In this document: piece by piece, positions 23,186 through 30,799 of the stretch
Position numbering within the stretch: the stretch's first letter is position 1
Layout of the letters: every line of letters begins with the position of its first letter
Assembly (NCBI GenBank): GCA_964235605.1
Contig: CAXSCR010000054.1
Location: forward strand, 1 to 30,799
Direction: 5' to 3'
DNA length: 30,799 nt
From: DATCRE01 sp964235605
GTDB lineage: Bacteria; Bacteroidota; Bacteroidia; Cytophagales; Cyclobacteriaceae
Notes under the pieces: generated by a model
The model's input: only the letters and a program-made list of their open reading frames with translations
What the model was told of the DNA's origin: nothing
Databases searched by the model: none
Translations under genes and position numbers: made by a program

Positions 23186-25906
23186 TTAATGTGCTTCAAG
23201 CCAATTCAATCCTATTCCCACCTCAACCTCCATAGGTACTTCAAGCTGCACAGCATTCGTCATTAGCTTTACAACGCTTTCTTTAACAAGCTCTATTTCA
23301 TCTTTATGTAAGTCAAATACAAGCTCATCGTGAACTTGCATAGTCATTCTGGTTTTCAAATTCTCTTTTAACAGCCACTTTTGAATATCAATCATGGCTA
23401 TTTTTATAATGTCTGCCGCGCTTCCTTGAATTGGTGCGTTTATAGCATTTCGTTCGGCAAACCCTCGGGTAGCTACATTCCGAGAATTAATATCGCGTAA
23501 GTAGCGCCTCCTCCCCATTAAAGTTTCTACGTATTCCATCTGCTTAGCTTTTGCAATGGAGTCATCCATGAACTTTTTTATAGCAGGGAACTCAGTAAAG
23601 TAAGCTTTAATAATTTCAGCCGCTTCGGATCTGGAGATGTTCAAATTTTGCGCTAGTCCAAAGGCAGAGCTTCCGTATAAAATTCCAAAATTTACCTCTT
23701 TTGCTTTCCTTCTCATGTCTGGTGTAACTTCTTCAAGCGACACATGAAAAACTTTCGCAGCGGTTGTAGTGTGTATATCTCGTTTATTACGAAAAGCTTC
23801 AATCATAATTTCATCATGTGCGAAAGAAGCAGCAATACGCAATTCAATTTGCGAATAATCTGCTGACATAAATTGATACGCATCACCACGTGATATAAAT
23901 GCTTTCCGAATAAGTTTTCCTTTTTCCGTTCGTATAGGTATGTTTTGCAAATTTGGATTGTTAGAGCTTAGTCTTCCTGTTGCCGCAACAGCCTGTCGAT
24001 AGTCCGTATGAATTCGACCATCCACTTTACTTATCATTTTTGGTAAGGCATCAACATACGTAGAGCGCAATTTTTCATACTCACGGAAGTCTAATATTTT
24101 TTTCGCGATGTCGTGCTTATCAGCCAACGTAACAAGTACATCTTCACCCGTAGCGTACTGACCTGTCTTTGTTTTTTTTGGCTTTTCTATCAACTTCATT
24201 TTTTCAAAAAGCACTTCCCCCAATTGTTTCGGAGACCCGATATTAAACTCTGACTCTGCCATCGCAAAAATTTCACGCTGCACTATTTCGCTCTCTATAC
24301 GAAGTAACTCAGACATCTTGGCTAAGGCATCAACATCTACTCTTACCCCTTCGTATTCCATAGCTGCCAGCACACAGACCAACGGCATTTCTATATCGCT
24401 CATTAATTTTGCATGCCCTCTGTTTCCTAGTTCATGTTGTAATTTTTCTTGGAGTTGAAAAATTAAATCTGTGCGCTCACATACTTGATTTTTTTGTTTA
24501 GAGTTGGTGTCAGCAAACAAATCGTAGCTCAAGTACTGATTGCATAGTACGGGTAAATCATGTGAGGATTCGGGCTCGATGAGGTAATGTGCTATCATGG
24601 TATCGAATAACTTCCCGTGTAATTCGGCGCCTGCCTTTTTCAAGGCTAGGATGGTAGCTTTCAAGTTATGACCACTTTTTTCAATGGCGGGCTCTTCAAA
24701 AACATTTTTGAATTCAGCTACAATCATTTTTGAATTTTCTACAGTAAAAGGAACAAAATGCGCTTCTTGCGGCTTGAACGAGAAAGCTAGACCTTTGAGT
24801 TGGCAACCAAAGTTACTCACATCATCGGTAACAGATTCTATGGCAATAGTTTTCTGTTGCTGAAGTATATCAATTAACTTTTTTCGATCCTCAGCTGAAT
24901 CATATTGATGATAGGCTGTAGCGTGGGGACTATAGATTTTCTTTTCCGCTTCATCTCCCATGGGTTCGGGTTTTCCAAACATTGACAATTGTGGTGTCTG
25001 AGGTTTGCTTGGAGCGCTAGGGGTGCCATTACCAAAAGCACGAGATGCTATTCCTTTGAATTCAAGTTCATCAAAGATTGGTTTCAACACATCAATGTCA
25101 GGGCCACTGTATTTTAATTTTTCTTCGTTGAATTCTACGGGTACATCTAAACAAATTGTAGCAAGCCTTTTTGACAGCAGGGCTTGTTCAGCATATTTTT
25201 CAACCAAATCTTTTTGCTTCCCCTTTAGCTCTGCAGCGTTAGCAATTATTCCTTCTATTGAACCATATTTTTTAATCAAAACTGAAGCTGTCTTGGGGCC
25301 GAACCCCGGAATGCCCGGAATGTTATCCGATGAATCACCCTGTAGGCCTAGCATATCTTTTACTTGCGATACATTCGCTATATCCCATTTTTCGCAAACG
25401 TCTTTTACCCCTAAGACATCAACGGCATTACCCATGTATGCGGGTTTGTAGAGGAACACATTGTCCTTTACTATTTGCCCGAAGTCTTTATCGGGGGTCA
25501 TCATGTAAACTTCAAAGCCCAATGTAGCTGCCTGCGTTGCTATAGTACCGATAATGTCATCGGCTTCATAACCATCCATTTCTAAAATGGGTATGTTAAA
25601 ACCCCTAATGATTTCTTTTACTTTGGGTATACCATAGCGGATGTCTTCCGGAGTTTCTTGTCTTGTTGCCTTATACGCTTCATAAATATCATCACGAAAG
25701 GTTTTTGCAGCCGTATCGAACGCTACAGCGATGTGCGTAGGTTTTTGTTTCGATATAACTTCTAGCAACGTGTTTGTAAAACCAAACGGCACTGAAGTAT
25801 TAGCACCTTTCGAATTTATTCTTGGTGTTTTGGTAAAGGCAAAATGTGCCCTGTAAATCAATGCATAAGCATCAAGAAGAAATAATTTTTTTGTTTCTGT
25901 TGACAT
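23186..25906 (-). CDS. polA: DNA polymerase I with degenerate proofreading domain
   Basis: The 906-residue protein has the three-part Pol I layout. Residues 1-300 are the 5'-3' flap nuclease (LLDAYALIYRAHFAF, DGYEADDIIGT, TPDKDFGQIV, LQGDSSDNIPGIPGFGPKTA). Residues about 345-500 hold the 3'-5' exonuclease fold. The rest is the polymerase, with motif A SADYSQIELR, the O-helix RRKAKEVNFGILYG and motif C MQVHDELVF. By eye alignment to E. coli, the exonuclease residues D355, E357, D424, Y497 and D501 correspond to E357, V359, T418, Q474 and R478, and the loop before the last motif is shortened, so proofreading is probably absent. A near -7 element (25911-25918, one mismatch) ends 4 bases before the ATG. 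Repair and Okazaki-fragment maturation roles should be normal. Confidence 0.95.
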   Translation of the reverse strand: MSTETKKLFLLDAYALIYRAHFAFTKTPRINSKGANTSVPFGFTNTLLEVISKQKPTHIAVAFDTAAKTFRDDIYEAYKATRQETPEDIRYGIPKVKEIIRGFNIPILEMDGYEADDIIGTIATQAATLGFEVYMMTPDKDFGQIVKDNVFLYKPAYMGNAVDVLGVKDVCEKWDIANVSQVKDMLGLQGDSSDNIPGIPGFGPKTASVLIKKYGSIEGIIANAAELKGKQKDLVEKYAEQALLSKRLATICLDVPVEFNEEKLKYSGPDIDVLKPIFDELEFKGIASRAFGNGTPSAPSKPQTPQLSMFGKPEPMGDEAEKKIYSPHATAYHQYDSAEDRKKLIDILQQQKTIAIESVTDDVSNFGCQLKGLAFSFKPQEAHFVPFTVENSKMIVAEFKNVFEEPAIEKSGHNLKATILALKKAGAELHGKLFDTMIAHYLIEPESSHDLPVLCNQYLSYDLFADTNSKQKNQVCERTDLIFQLQEKLQHELGNRGHAKLMSDIEMPLVCVLAAMEYEGVRVDVDALAKMSELLRIESEIVQREIFAMAESEFNIGSPKQLGEVLFEKMKLIEKPKKTKTGQYATGEDVLVTLADKHDIAKKILDFREYEKLRSTYVDALPKMISKVDGRIHTDYRQAVAATGRLSSNNPNLQNIPIRTEKGKLIRKAFISRGDAYQFMSADYSQIELRIAASFAHDEIMIEAFRNKRDIHTTTAAKVFHVSLEEVTPDMRRKAKEVNFGILYGSSAFGLAQNLNISRSEAAEIIKAYFTEFPAIKKFMDDSIAKAKQMEYVETLMGRRRYLRDINSRNVATRGFAERNAINAPIQGSAADIIKIAMIDIQKWLLKENLKTRMTMQVHDELVFDLHKDEIELVKESVVKLMTNAVQLEVPMEVEVGIGLNWLEAH

Positions 25907-25966
25907 GGGGCGAAGGTAAATAAAAAGCGTTGAGTTGCTAGCTTCTTACACGATAGAGGTAAGGAA

Positions 25967-25996
25967 TAACCATTTCATCGGATTAACCATTTCATC
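25967..25996. repeat. Direct repeat TAACCATTTCATC, two copies
   Basis: The 13-base sequence occurs at 25967-25979 and 25984-25996, 17 bases apart start to start, in the 200-base gap between the divergent polA and acyl-CoA ligase genes. It could be a regulator site or a small duplication; no regulator is known for it. Confidence 0.55.
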
Positions 25997-26106
25997 TTAT
26001 TACTACATAGGATGTTTAACATTTAAAATCTTCAACAATGAAAAGAAGGAAAAAGTTAAGGGTGGATTAGAAACTTAATCTTAAATTTCCGTATAACTAT
26101 ACAAAC

Positions 26107-27753
26107 GTGTTGCTAACTAATCAATTACCTGTTGAATCTTTTCTGTATTGGGAAAGCAATTTCCCGAATGATATTTTTCTTCGTCAACCAATTAATGGAA
26201 TCTGGAAAACGTGGACATGGAGAGAAGCTGGTAACGAAATAAAAAGGATTGCATCCGCATTAAATAGTTACAGCCTTCCAGAAAAAAGTAATGTTGCTAT
26301 CCTTTCTAATAATTGCGCACATTGGATCATGGCTGATTTAGCTATAATGATGTCAGGACATGTCTCCGTTCCCATATATCCAACACTTGAGGCATCCACA
26401 ATTCAACAAATTTTAGAACATAGTGAAACTAAAATTCTTTTTGTCGGAAAGCTTAACAAATTCGCTAAGCAAAAACCTGCTGTTCCAACAACTGTAAAAT
26501 GTATTAGTTTTCCTTATTATGGAGAAACAGAAGGTGAGCGTTGGGATGACCTGCTTAAGAAAAATGAGCCCTTAAGAGATTTAAAAAAATCTACCCATGA
26601 AGACCTTGCTACCATTATGTACACTTCTGGCACCTCTGGAAAACCAAAGGGTGTAATGATTAAGTATGGCGCTATAAGTTATACGGTATTCAATGCAACA
26701 AATGATCTTAAAATTCCACAGCGTCTACGCTTGTTCTCTTATTTACCCATGAGCCATATAGCAGAACGAATTGGAATCGAGATGATTGGTATTTATAATG
26801 GCGCAACGTTTTCTTTTGCAGAATCACTTGAATTATTTGGCAAAAATCTAACAGATGTTAAACCTAATCTTTTCTTTGCAGTTCCTCGTATCTGGGCAAA
26901 ATTCCAGGAGAAAATCCTCGACAAGACGCCACAAAAAAAATTAGACTTCCTACTCTCAATCCCTATTGTAAACACCATAGTCAGACTAAATATTAAGAAA
27001 AGATTAGGACTTGATAAGGCACCTTATTTATATACTGGTGCTGCACCGATTGCTTTAAGCTTATTGCTATGGTTTGATAAACTAGATATTGAAATTTTTC
27101 AGGGTTATGCCATGACTGAGAATACTTGCTATGGAACATTTAATAGTAGGGGTGCCAATAAATACGGCACTGTTGGGCAGGTATTAACAGGAATGGAAGT
27201 GAAAATTGGTGAGAACGATGAAATTTTAATTAGACATAACGCGCTGATGAGCGGTTATTACAAAGAACCAAAACAAACAGAAGAAGCTTTTATAGACGGA
27301 TTTTTCTGCACGGGCGATCAGGGTGCAATTGATGAAGATGGCTTCCTAACAATAACTGGAAGGGTAAAGGACCTATTCAAAACAGATAAGGGTAAATACG
27401 TTGCGCCTTCGCCTATAGAAGTTCTTTTACAGTCAAATCCAAATATTGATCAAGCCTGTGTGGTAGGTATGGGCATACCTCAGCCTATTGCTTTGATTGT
27501 GCTTTCTACAGTTGGCAAAGCCAAAACGAATGAGGAGGTTATCTCAAACATTTCAAATGCGATGACCGAAATTAATTCGACGTTAAACTCTTATGAACGC
27601 ATTGAAAAAGCCGTGATCATGAAAAACGATTGGACTATTGAAAACGGATTAATGACTCCGTCCCTGAAAATAAAACGCAATGAGGTAGAGAAGATTCATC
27701 TCCCTAAATATCCTGCATGGTACGCAAAACAAGGCGAAGTGATCTGGGAATAG
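26107..27753 (+). CDS. AMP-dependent long-chain acyl-CoA synthetase (FadD-like)
   Basis: The 548-residue enzyme activates fatty acids with ATP and CoA. Motifs of the adenylate-forming superfamily are present: the P-loop YTSGTSGKPKGV (172-183), YLPMSHIAERIG, GYAMTENTCYGTF (AMP-binding region), TGDQGAIDEDGFLTITGRVKD, and a C-terminal LKIKRNEV containing the adenylation-step lysine. Long-chain ligases are often longer (about 600 residues), but the core is complete. The only sensible start is GTG at 26107 (or TTG next to it), because no ATG lies between the upstream in-frame TAG at 26068 and there. It ends 2 bases from the convergent DUF4260 gene. Confidence 0.9.
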   Translation: MLLTNQLPVESFLYWESNFPNDIFLRQPINGIWKTWTWREAGNEIKRIASALNSYSLPEKSNVAILSNNCAHWIMADLAIMMSGHVSVPIYPTLEASTIQQILEHSETKILFVGKLNKFAKQKPAVPTTVKCISFPYYGETEGERWDDLLKKNEPLRDLKKSTHEDLATIMYTSGTSGKPKGVMIKYGAISYTVFNATNDLKIPQRLRLFSYLPMSHIAERIGIEMIGIYNGATFSFAESLELFGKNLTDVKPNLFFAVPRIWAKFQEKILDKTPQKKLDFLLSIPIVNTIVRLNIKKRLGLDKAPYLYTGAAPIALSLLLWFDKLDIEIFQGYAMTENTCYGTFNSRGANKYGTVGQVLTGMEVKIGENDEILIRHNALMSGYYKEPKQTEEAFIDGFFCTGDQGAIDEDGFLTITGRVKDLFKTDKGKYVAPSPIEVLLQSNPNIDQACVVGMGIPQPIALIVLSTVGKAKTNEEVISNISNAMTEINSTLNSYERIEKAVIMKNDWTIENGLMTPSLKIKRNEVEKIHLPKYPAWYAKQGEVIWE

Positions 27754-27755
27754 TA

Positions 27756-28111
27756 CTATTTATCCTTTCCAATCCACCCTAGATGCGTATGTTTAAAATC
27801 ATCTGTATACTTTAAGCCATAGCCAAAGGCACGATCCATAGCGCTATGACCGAAAAGTAAAATTCCTGCAAAAAGCAAATCAGGTGCATTTGTAAGAAGA
27901 CCAACGACACCAAGCCCAATGGCTAAAATTTGATGATGGACAATGTTATACAACCAAGCGCCTACTTTTGGATTTATTAAATAACCAAGCATACTTATAT
28001 CAGGCGCCAATAGCCAGACTGGAAATAACCACCAGGCATATCCTAAATGTGTTGTAAGCCAAAACAAAAAATAAACTTTCCAATCTCTTCGAGTTGTATA
28101 AGTGATTTCAT
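27756..28111 (-). CDS. DUF4260 family membrane protein, apparent frameshift near the N-terminus
   Basis: The main frame (27756-28067) encodes a DUF4260 body: GYAWWLFPVWLLAPDISMLG, NPKVGAWLYNIVHH and GYGLKYTDDFKHTHLGW, with about three membrane helices. It has no ATG; the first possible start is TTG at 28067. The usual N-terminus lies in another frame, MKSLIQLEEIGKFIF from the ATG at 28111. The two frames meet at a run of six T on the coding strand (28066-28071). Adding one T joins them into a continuous protein of about 118 residues, normal for the family. So one base is missing, through mutation, slippage or sequencing error. The function of DUF4260 is unknown. It is tail to tail with the acyl-CoA ligase gene. 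Confidence 0.75.
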
Positions 28112-28192
28112 AATATATTCTATAATGCCATTAGATCGCTACGGATAAACATACCTTAATAAAAGGTGTGTTTCAAAACGTTGAATGTTGCG

Positions 28193-28200
28193 TATTTTTG
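28193..28200 (+). promoter_or_regulatory. Candidate -7 promoter element for ridA
   Basis: TATTTTTG matches TAnnTTTG and ends 24 bases before the ridA ATG. A TTG at a good -33 distance is not evident. If active, transcription would start inside the in-frame upstream extension, which supports the ATG at 28225. Confidence 0.4.
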
Positions 28201-28224
28201 AAACTCAAATTTAAACACGCCAAC

Positions 28225-28605
28225 ATGTCGAAAAAAGTTATTTATTCAGATAAAGCGCCTGAGGCTATTGGCCCATATAGCCAAGCAATTATTACCGGTA
28301 ACATGCTTTTTATAAGTGGTCAGATAGCAATCCAAAAATCTTCTGGCAAAATTCTAACCGATAACATCACCGAAGAAACCGAACAGGTAATGCAAAATCT
28401 TGAAGCCATTTTAAAAGCCGCAGATATGGATTTTTCACACGTCGTAAAGAGCACTATTTTTTTAAAAAACATGGATGATTTTGCCAAAGTAAATGAGGTC
28501 TACGGAAAATACTTTACGAGCGAACCACCAGCACGTGAAACGGTTGAGGTAAGCGCGTTGCCAAAGAAGGTAAATGTTGAAATATCATGTATAGCAATTA
28601 AGTAA
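28225..28605 (+). CDS. ridA: RidA family enamine/imine deaminase
   Basis: RidA hydrolyses reactive enamines and imines such as 2-aminoacrylate made by PLP enzymes, protecting the cell. The 126-residue product has the family signature: APEAIGPYSQAI near the N-terminus, LFISGQI, the core MQNLEAILKAADMDFSHVVK, FAKVNEVYGKYF and the C-terminal PPARETVEVSALPKKVNVEI, with the arginine (in PARE) that binds substrate carboxylate. The open frame extends 19 codons upstream, but that part overlaps a promoter-like element and is not family sequence, so I start at 28225. Confidence 0.93.
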   Translation: MSKKVIYSDKAPEAIGPYSQAIITGNMLFISGQIAIQKSSGKILTDNITEETEQVMQNLEAILKAADMDFSHVVKSTIFLKNMDDFAKVNEVYGKYFTSEPPARETVEVSALPKKVNVEISCIAIK

Positions 28606-28670
28606 CGCTGTTTTATTGGTATCGCATGTAAATGCTTGAATTCAAAAAAAGCTCAAGTTAATTGATTCAA

Positions 28671-28703
28671 TTGCTGGCAAGATGCAAATCATCTTTACCT
28701 TTG
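28671..28703 (+). promoter_or_regulatory. Bacteroidota promoter for gltX
   Basis: TTG at 28671-28673 and TACCTTTG at 28696-28703 fit the -33 TTG and -7 TAnnTTTG elements with a 22-base spacer. The predicted start of transcription lies about 25 bases before the gltX ATG, with AAGGA (28714-28718) between them as a possible ribosome site. Confidence 0.6.
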
Positions 28704-28731
28704 CGATCCCAAAAAGGAATTATTAAATATA

Positions 28732-30267
28732 ATGAAAGAAGTTAGAGTTCGTTTTGCGCCTAGTCCTACGGGAGCGTTGCATATTGGCGGAGTTAGAACA
28801 GCCTTGTATAATTATTTACTTGCCCGTCAGTTTAACGGTACAATGATTCTTCGTATTGAAGATACAGATCAAACACGTTTCGTTGCTGGTGCAGAGGAAT
28901 ATATTCAAAAAGCTTTAGCATGGGTAGGGATAAAAATTGACGAAGGTATTGGTGTAGGTGGCCCACATGCACCTTATCGCCAATCAGAGCGTAAGCCTAT
29001 GTACATGAAATATGCACAACAACTTATTGATGCAGGGCATGCGTACTATGCATTTGATACAGAGCAAGATTTAGAAGCGATGCGCGAGCGTCTTAAAGCA
29101 GCTGGCGTACCGTCTCCCCAATATAACAGCATTACACGCACACAAATGCGTAACTCAATAACGCTTCCCGAAGATGAAGTAAAAGCGTTATTGAAAGCGG
29201 AAACGCCGTATGTAATTCGACTAAAAGTTCCGCGAAAAGAAGAAGTAAGATTAAATGATCTTATACGTGGTTGGGTAATGGTTCACTCCGCTCAAATTGA
29301 TGATAAGGTGCTAATGAAATCTGATGGCATGCCTACCTATCATCTAGCAAATGTGGTAGATGATTACCTAATGAAAATTTCACATGTTATACGCGGTGAA
29401 GAATGGTTGCCATCTGCCCCACTTCATGTATTGCTTTATAAATATTTAGGATGGGAAAATGAAATGCCGCAGTTTGCACATTTGCCTTTGTTATTAAAGC
29501 CTACCGGTGATGGTAAACTAAGCAAGAGAGATGCAGATCAAATGGGTTTTCCAATATTTCCTTTGGATTGGATCGATCCACAAACTAATGAATTAGCAAA
29601 AGGCTTTAAAGAATCAGGTTACTTACCAGAAGCTTTAATAAACTTTCTTGCCTTTTTGGGATGGAACCCAGGAACAACCCAAGAAATTTTTTCAATGGAT
29701 GAATTGATTAAAACATTTTCCATTGACCGTATTGGTAAGGCAGGTACCAAGTTTGACATTCACAAGGCACAATGGTTCAACCAACAATATTTACGCAATA
29801 AACCTGATGAGATTTTAGGAGGATTCCTTTTGGCATCTTTAGCTAAAGAAAATATTTCGTGTACAACAGAACAGGCTATCAAAATCGCCAGCATGATGAA
29901 AGAGCGCGCTACTTTTCCGAAAGATTTCTGGGAACAAGGCAAATTCTTCTTTCAGGCACCTACTTCTTTTGACGAAGGCGTTGTAAGTAAAAAATGGAAT
30001 GATGATGTAATTAGCGTGCTAACGGCATACAGAGAAGCGCTTAAAAGCATAAACAATATAGATGCGGCCACCGCTAAATCAACTTTAGAAAAAGTAACGA
30101 CATCATTAAATATTGGAATAGGAAAAATTTTGCAGGCTGTGCGTGTATCAATAACGGGCGTAGGCGGAGGTCCTGATTTAATGGTGATTATTGAAATTCT
30201 TGGAAAAGATGAAGTTGTAAAAAGAATTGATTTTGCTTTGCAAAACATTAAAGTAAGGGTAGCTTAA
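28732..30267 (+). CDS. gltX: Glutamyl-tRNA synthetase
   Basis: GluRS attaches glutamate to tRNA-Glu, and to tRNA-Gln in organisms using the amidotransferase route. The 511-residue class I synthetase has FAPSPTGALHIGG (HIGH motif at 17-20), the KMSKS-type motif KLSKR at 262-266, the editing-independent core HVIRGEEWLPSAPLHV, and the C-terminal helical anticodon-binding domain. The length is typical for Bacteroidota. The start ATG has a clear upstream promoter. A weak AT-rich hairpin (30299-30318) lies between it and the next gene. Confidence 0.96.
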   Translation: MKEVRVRFAPSPTGALHIGGVRTALYNYLLARQFNGTMILRIEDTDQTRFVAGAEEYIQKALAWVGIKIDEGIGVGGPHAPYRQSERKPMYMKYAQQLIDAGHAYYAFDTEQDLEAMRERLKAAGVPSPQYNSITRTQMRNSITLPEDEVKALLKAETPYVIRLKVPRKEEVRLNDLIRGWVMVHSAQIDDKVLMKSDGMPTYHLANVVDDYLMKISHVIRGEEWLPSAPLHVLLYKYLGWENEMPQFAHLPLLLKPTGDGKLSKRDADQMGFPIFPLDWIDPQTNELAKGFKESGYLPEALINFLAFLGWNPGTTQEIFSMDELIKTFSIDRIGKAGTKFDIHKAQWFNQQYLRNKPDEILGGFLLASLAKENISCTTEQAIKIASMMKERATFPKDFWEQGKFFFQAPTSFDEGVVSKKWNDDVISVLTAYREALKSINNIDAATAKSTLEKVTTSLNIGIGKILQAVRVSITGVGGGPDLMVIIEILGKDEVVKRIDFALQNIKVRVA

Positions 30268-30329
30268 TTCATTTTACTTTTCTATAACCGGAACTGAATT
30301 TTTACGTTAGTGTAAAAAAATGTTTCCCT

Positions 30330-30551
30330 ATGGAAAAGCACGCAAAAAACGACAGGAATAAACCCAAGCCTAAAGTTCATAAGGATCTTAGCGGGTTCGA
30401 TGTAGCAATTGACCAGTTTGGTGAGATCAAAACCAATATGAACATTGAAAAGATCAACGAATTTCTAAATAAGAATGTAGATGACAAGAAATTGTCTGAA
30501 CGCGACGATTACGATGATCTGAAAAAAGAGAAAAAAAGAGAAAAAAAGTAA
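30330..30551 (+). CDS. Small highly charged protein of unknown function
   Basis: This 73-residue product (MEKHAKNDRNKPKPKVHKDL at its N-terminus) has a lysine-rich head, a central segment GFDVAIDQFGEIKTNMNIEK that looks folded, an acidic stretch and a lysine- and glutamate-rich tail. I cannot place it in a named family. Alternating charge and lack of hydrophobic segments point to a soluble cytoplasmic protein. It follows gltX by 62 bases on the same strand and may share its transcript. A small GC hairpin AAGCG/CGCTT at 30553-30566 lies just after the stop. Confidence 0.7.
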   Translation: MEKHAKNDRNKPKPKVHKDLSGFDVAIDQFGEIKTNMNIEKINEFLNKNVDDKKLSERDDYDDLKKEKKREKK

Positions 30552-30612
30552 CAAGCGCTTCCGCTTAAAAATTTGAAATTTAATTTTAGCTTATGCAATA
30601 GGTTGATTAATT

Positions 30613-30640
30613 GCTGTGTTCAAGTGATAAGTGCAACAGC
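30613..30640. repeat. Imperfect inverted repeat at transposase 3' end
   Basis: GCTGT (30613-30617) and ACAGC (30636-30640) bracket the stop codon of the partial IS30-type transposase. IS30 elements often have terminal inverted repeats near the end of the gene, so this could be part of the element's end. The other end is outside the window, so it cannot be matched. Confidence 0.3.
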
Positions 30641-30799
30641 TGATTTTAGTAAATATACTTCATTAGCTGATTTGTAATTAAATTTTCTAACAGGGCGGTT
30701 GTTAATAAATTTTTCTGTTCTTTTTATGTCCTTGGTTGTTACGATATTGAAGTCGGTTTTTTTGGGATAAAATCTTCTAATAACACCATTTCTGTTTTC
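30620..30799 (-). mobile_element. IS30-family transposase, C-terminal part, cut by window edge
   Basis: Reading the minus strand from 30799 gives 59 residues to a TGA at 30620-30622. The segment ENRNGVIRRFYPKKTDF followed by INNRPVRKFNYKSANEVYLL is the end of IS30-family DDE transposases, usually ENxNGLIRQYxPKGTDF and NNRPRKxLGYxTPNEV. The first glutamate is probably the last residue of the DDE triad. No stop or frameshift appears in this part, and the rest lies outside the window. It is the only mobile-element signal in the segment. Confidence 0.82.

Overview
The window looks like an ordinary chromosomal segment of an AT-rich Bacteroidota bacterium, most probably of the Cytophagales or a close relative. 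This rests on protein families typical of that phylum (GH3-family protein beside LptB, a Y_Y_Y beta-propeller protein, a TonB-dependent receptor, a LTA4H-like M1 aminopeptidase lipoprotein, DUF4260) and on several promoters with the Bacteroidota -7 element TAnnTTTG. No rRNA, tRNA, CRISPR array or prophage was seen.

Layout. 1-319 (-) is the N-terminal part of an OafA/YrhL acyltransferase cut by the window edge, followed by the only gene-free stretch over 300 bases (320-702). 703-2732 holds a divergent pair: an ACC deaminase/D-cysteine desulfhydrase-like PLP enzyme (-) and a PA0069-type radical SAM protein (+). 2963-8744 (+) carries tpiA, a secreted glycine-rich protein, recJ, lptB and a GH3-family protein; the glycine-rich gene, recJ and lptB are nearly contiguous. 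8823-11591 (+) is a propeller plus Y_Y_Y sensor-like membrane protein with no kinase domain. 11595-17913 (-) is a run of dacB, DinB-like, M1 peptidase, purM, a soluble histidine kinase and a LEA/WHy lipoprotein. 18073-19678 (+) encodes a 2OG-Fe(II) oxygenase and a secreted dienelactone hydrolase. 19756-22689 (-) encodes a methyltransferase and a TonB-dependent receptor. 22866-23102 (+) is a small basic protein; 23186-25906 (-) is polA. 26107-27753 (+) is an acyl-CoA ligase, tail to tail with a DUF4260 gene (-). 28225-30551 (+) carries ridA, gltX and a small charged protein. The right edge (30620-30799, -) is the C-terminal part of an IS30-family transposase.

Most genes are housekeeping: glycolysis, purine synthesis, DNA repair and replication, tRNA charging, LPS export and peptidoglycan remodelling. 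I found no convincing new multi-gene system. The observations most worth checking are: a DNA polymerase I whose 3'-5' exonuclease catalytic residues all appear lost; a DUF4260 gene with a one-base deletion in a homopolymer that separates its N-terminus; a propeller/Y_Y_Y protein ending in three membrane helices instead of a kinase; a modular secreted glycine-rich protein just ahead of recJ; and 7-bp tandem repeats of the form GTTAATN at the 3' ends of two unrelated genes.
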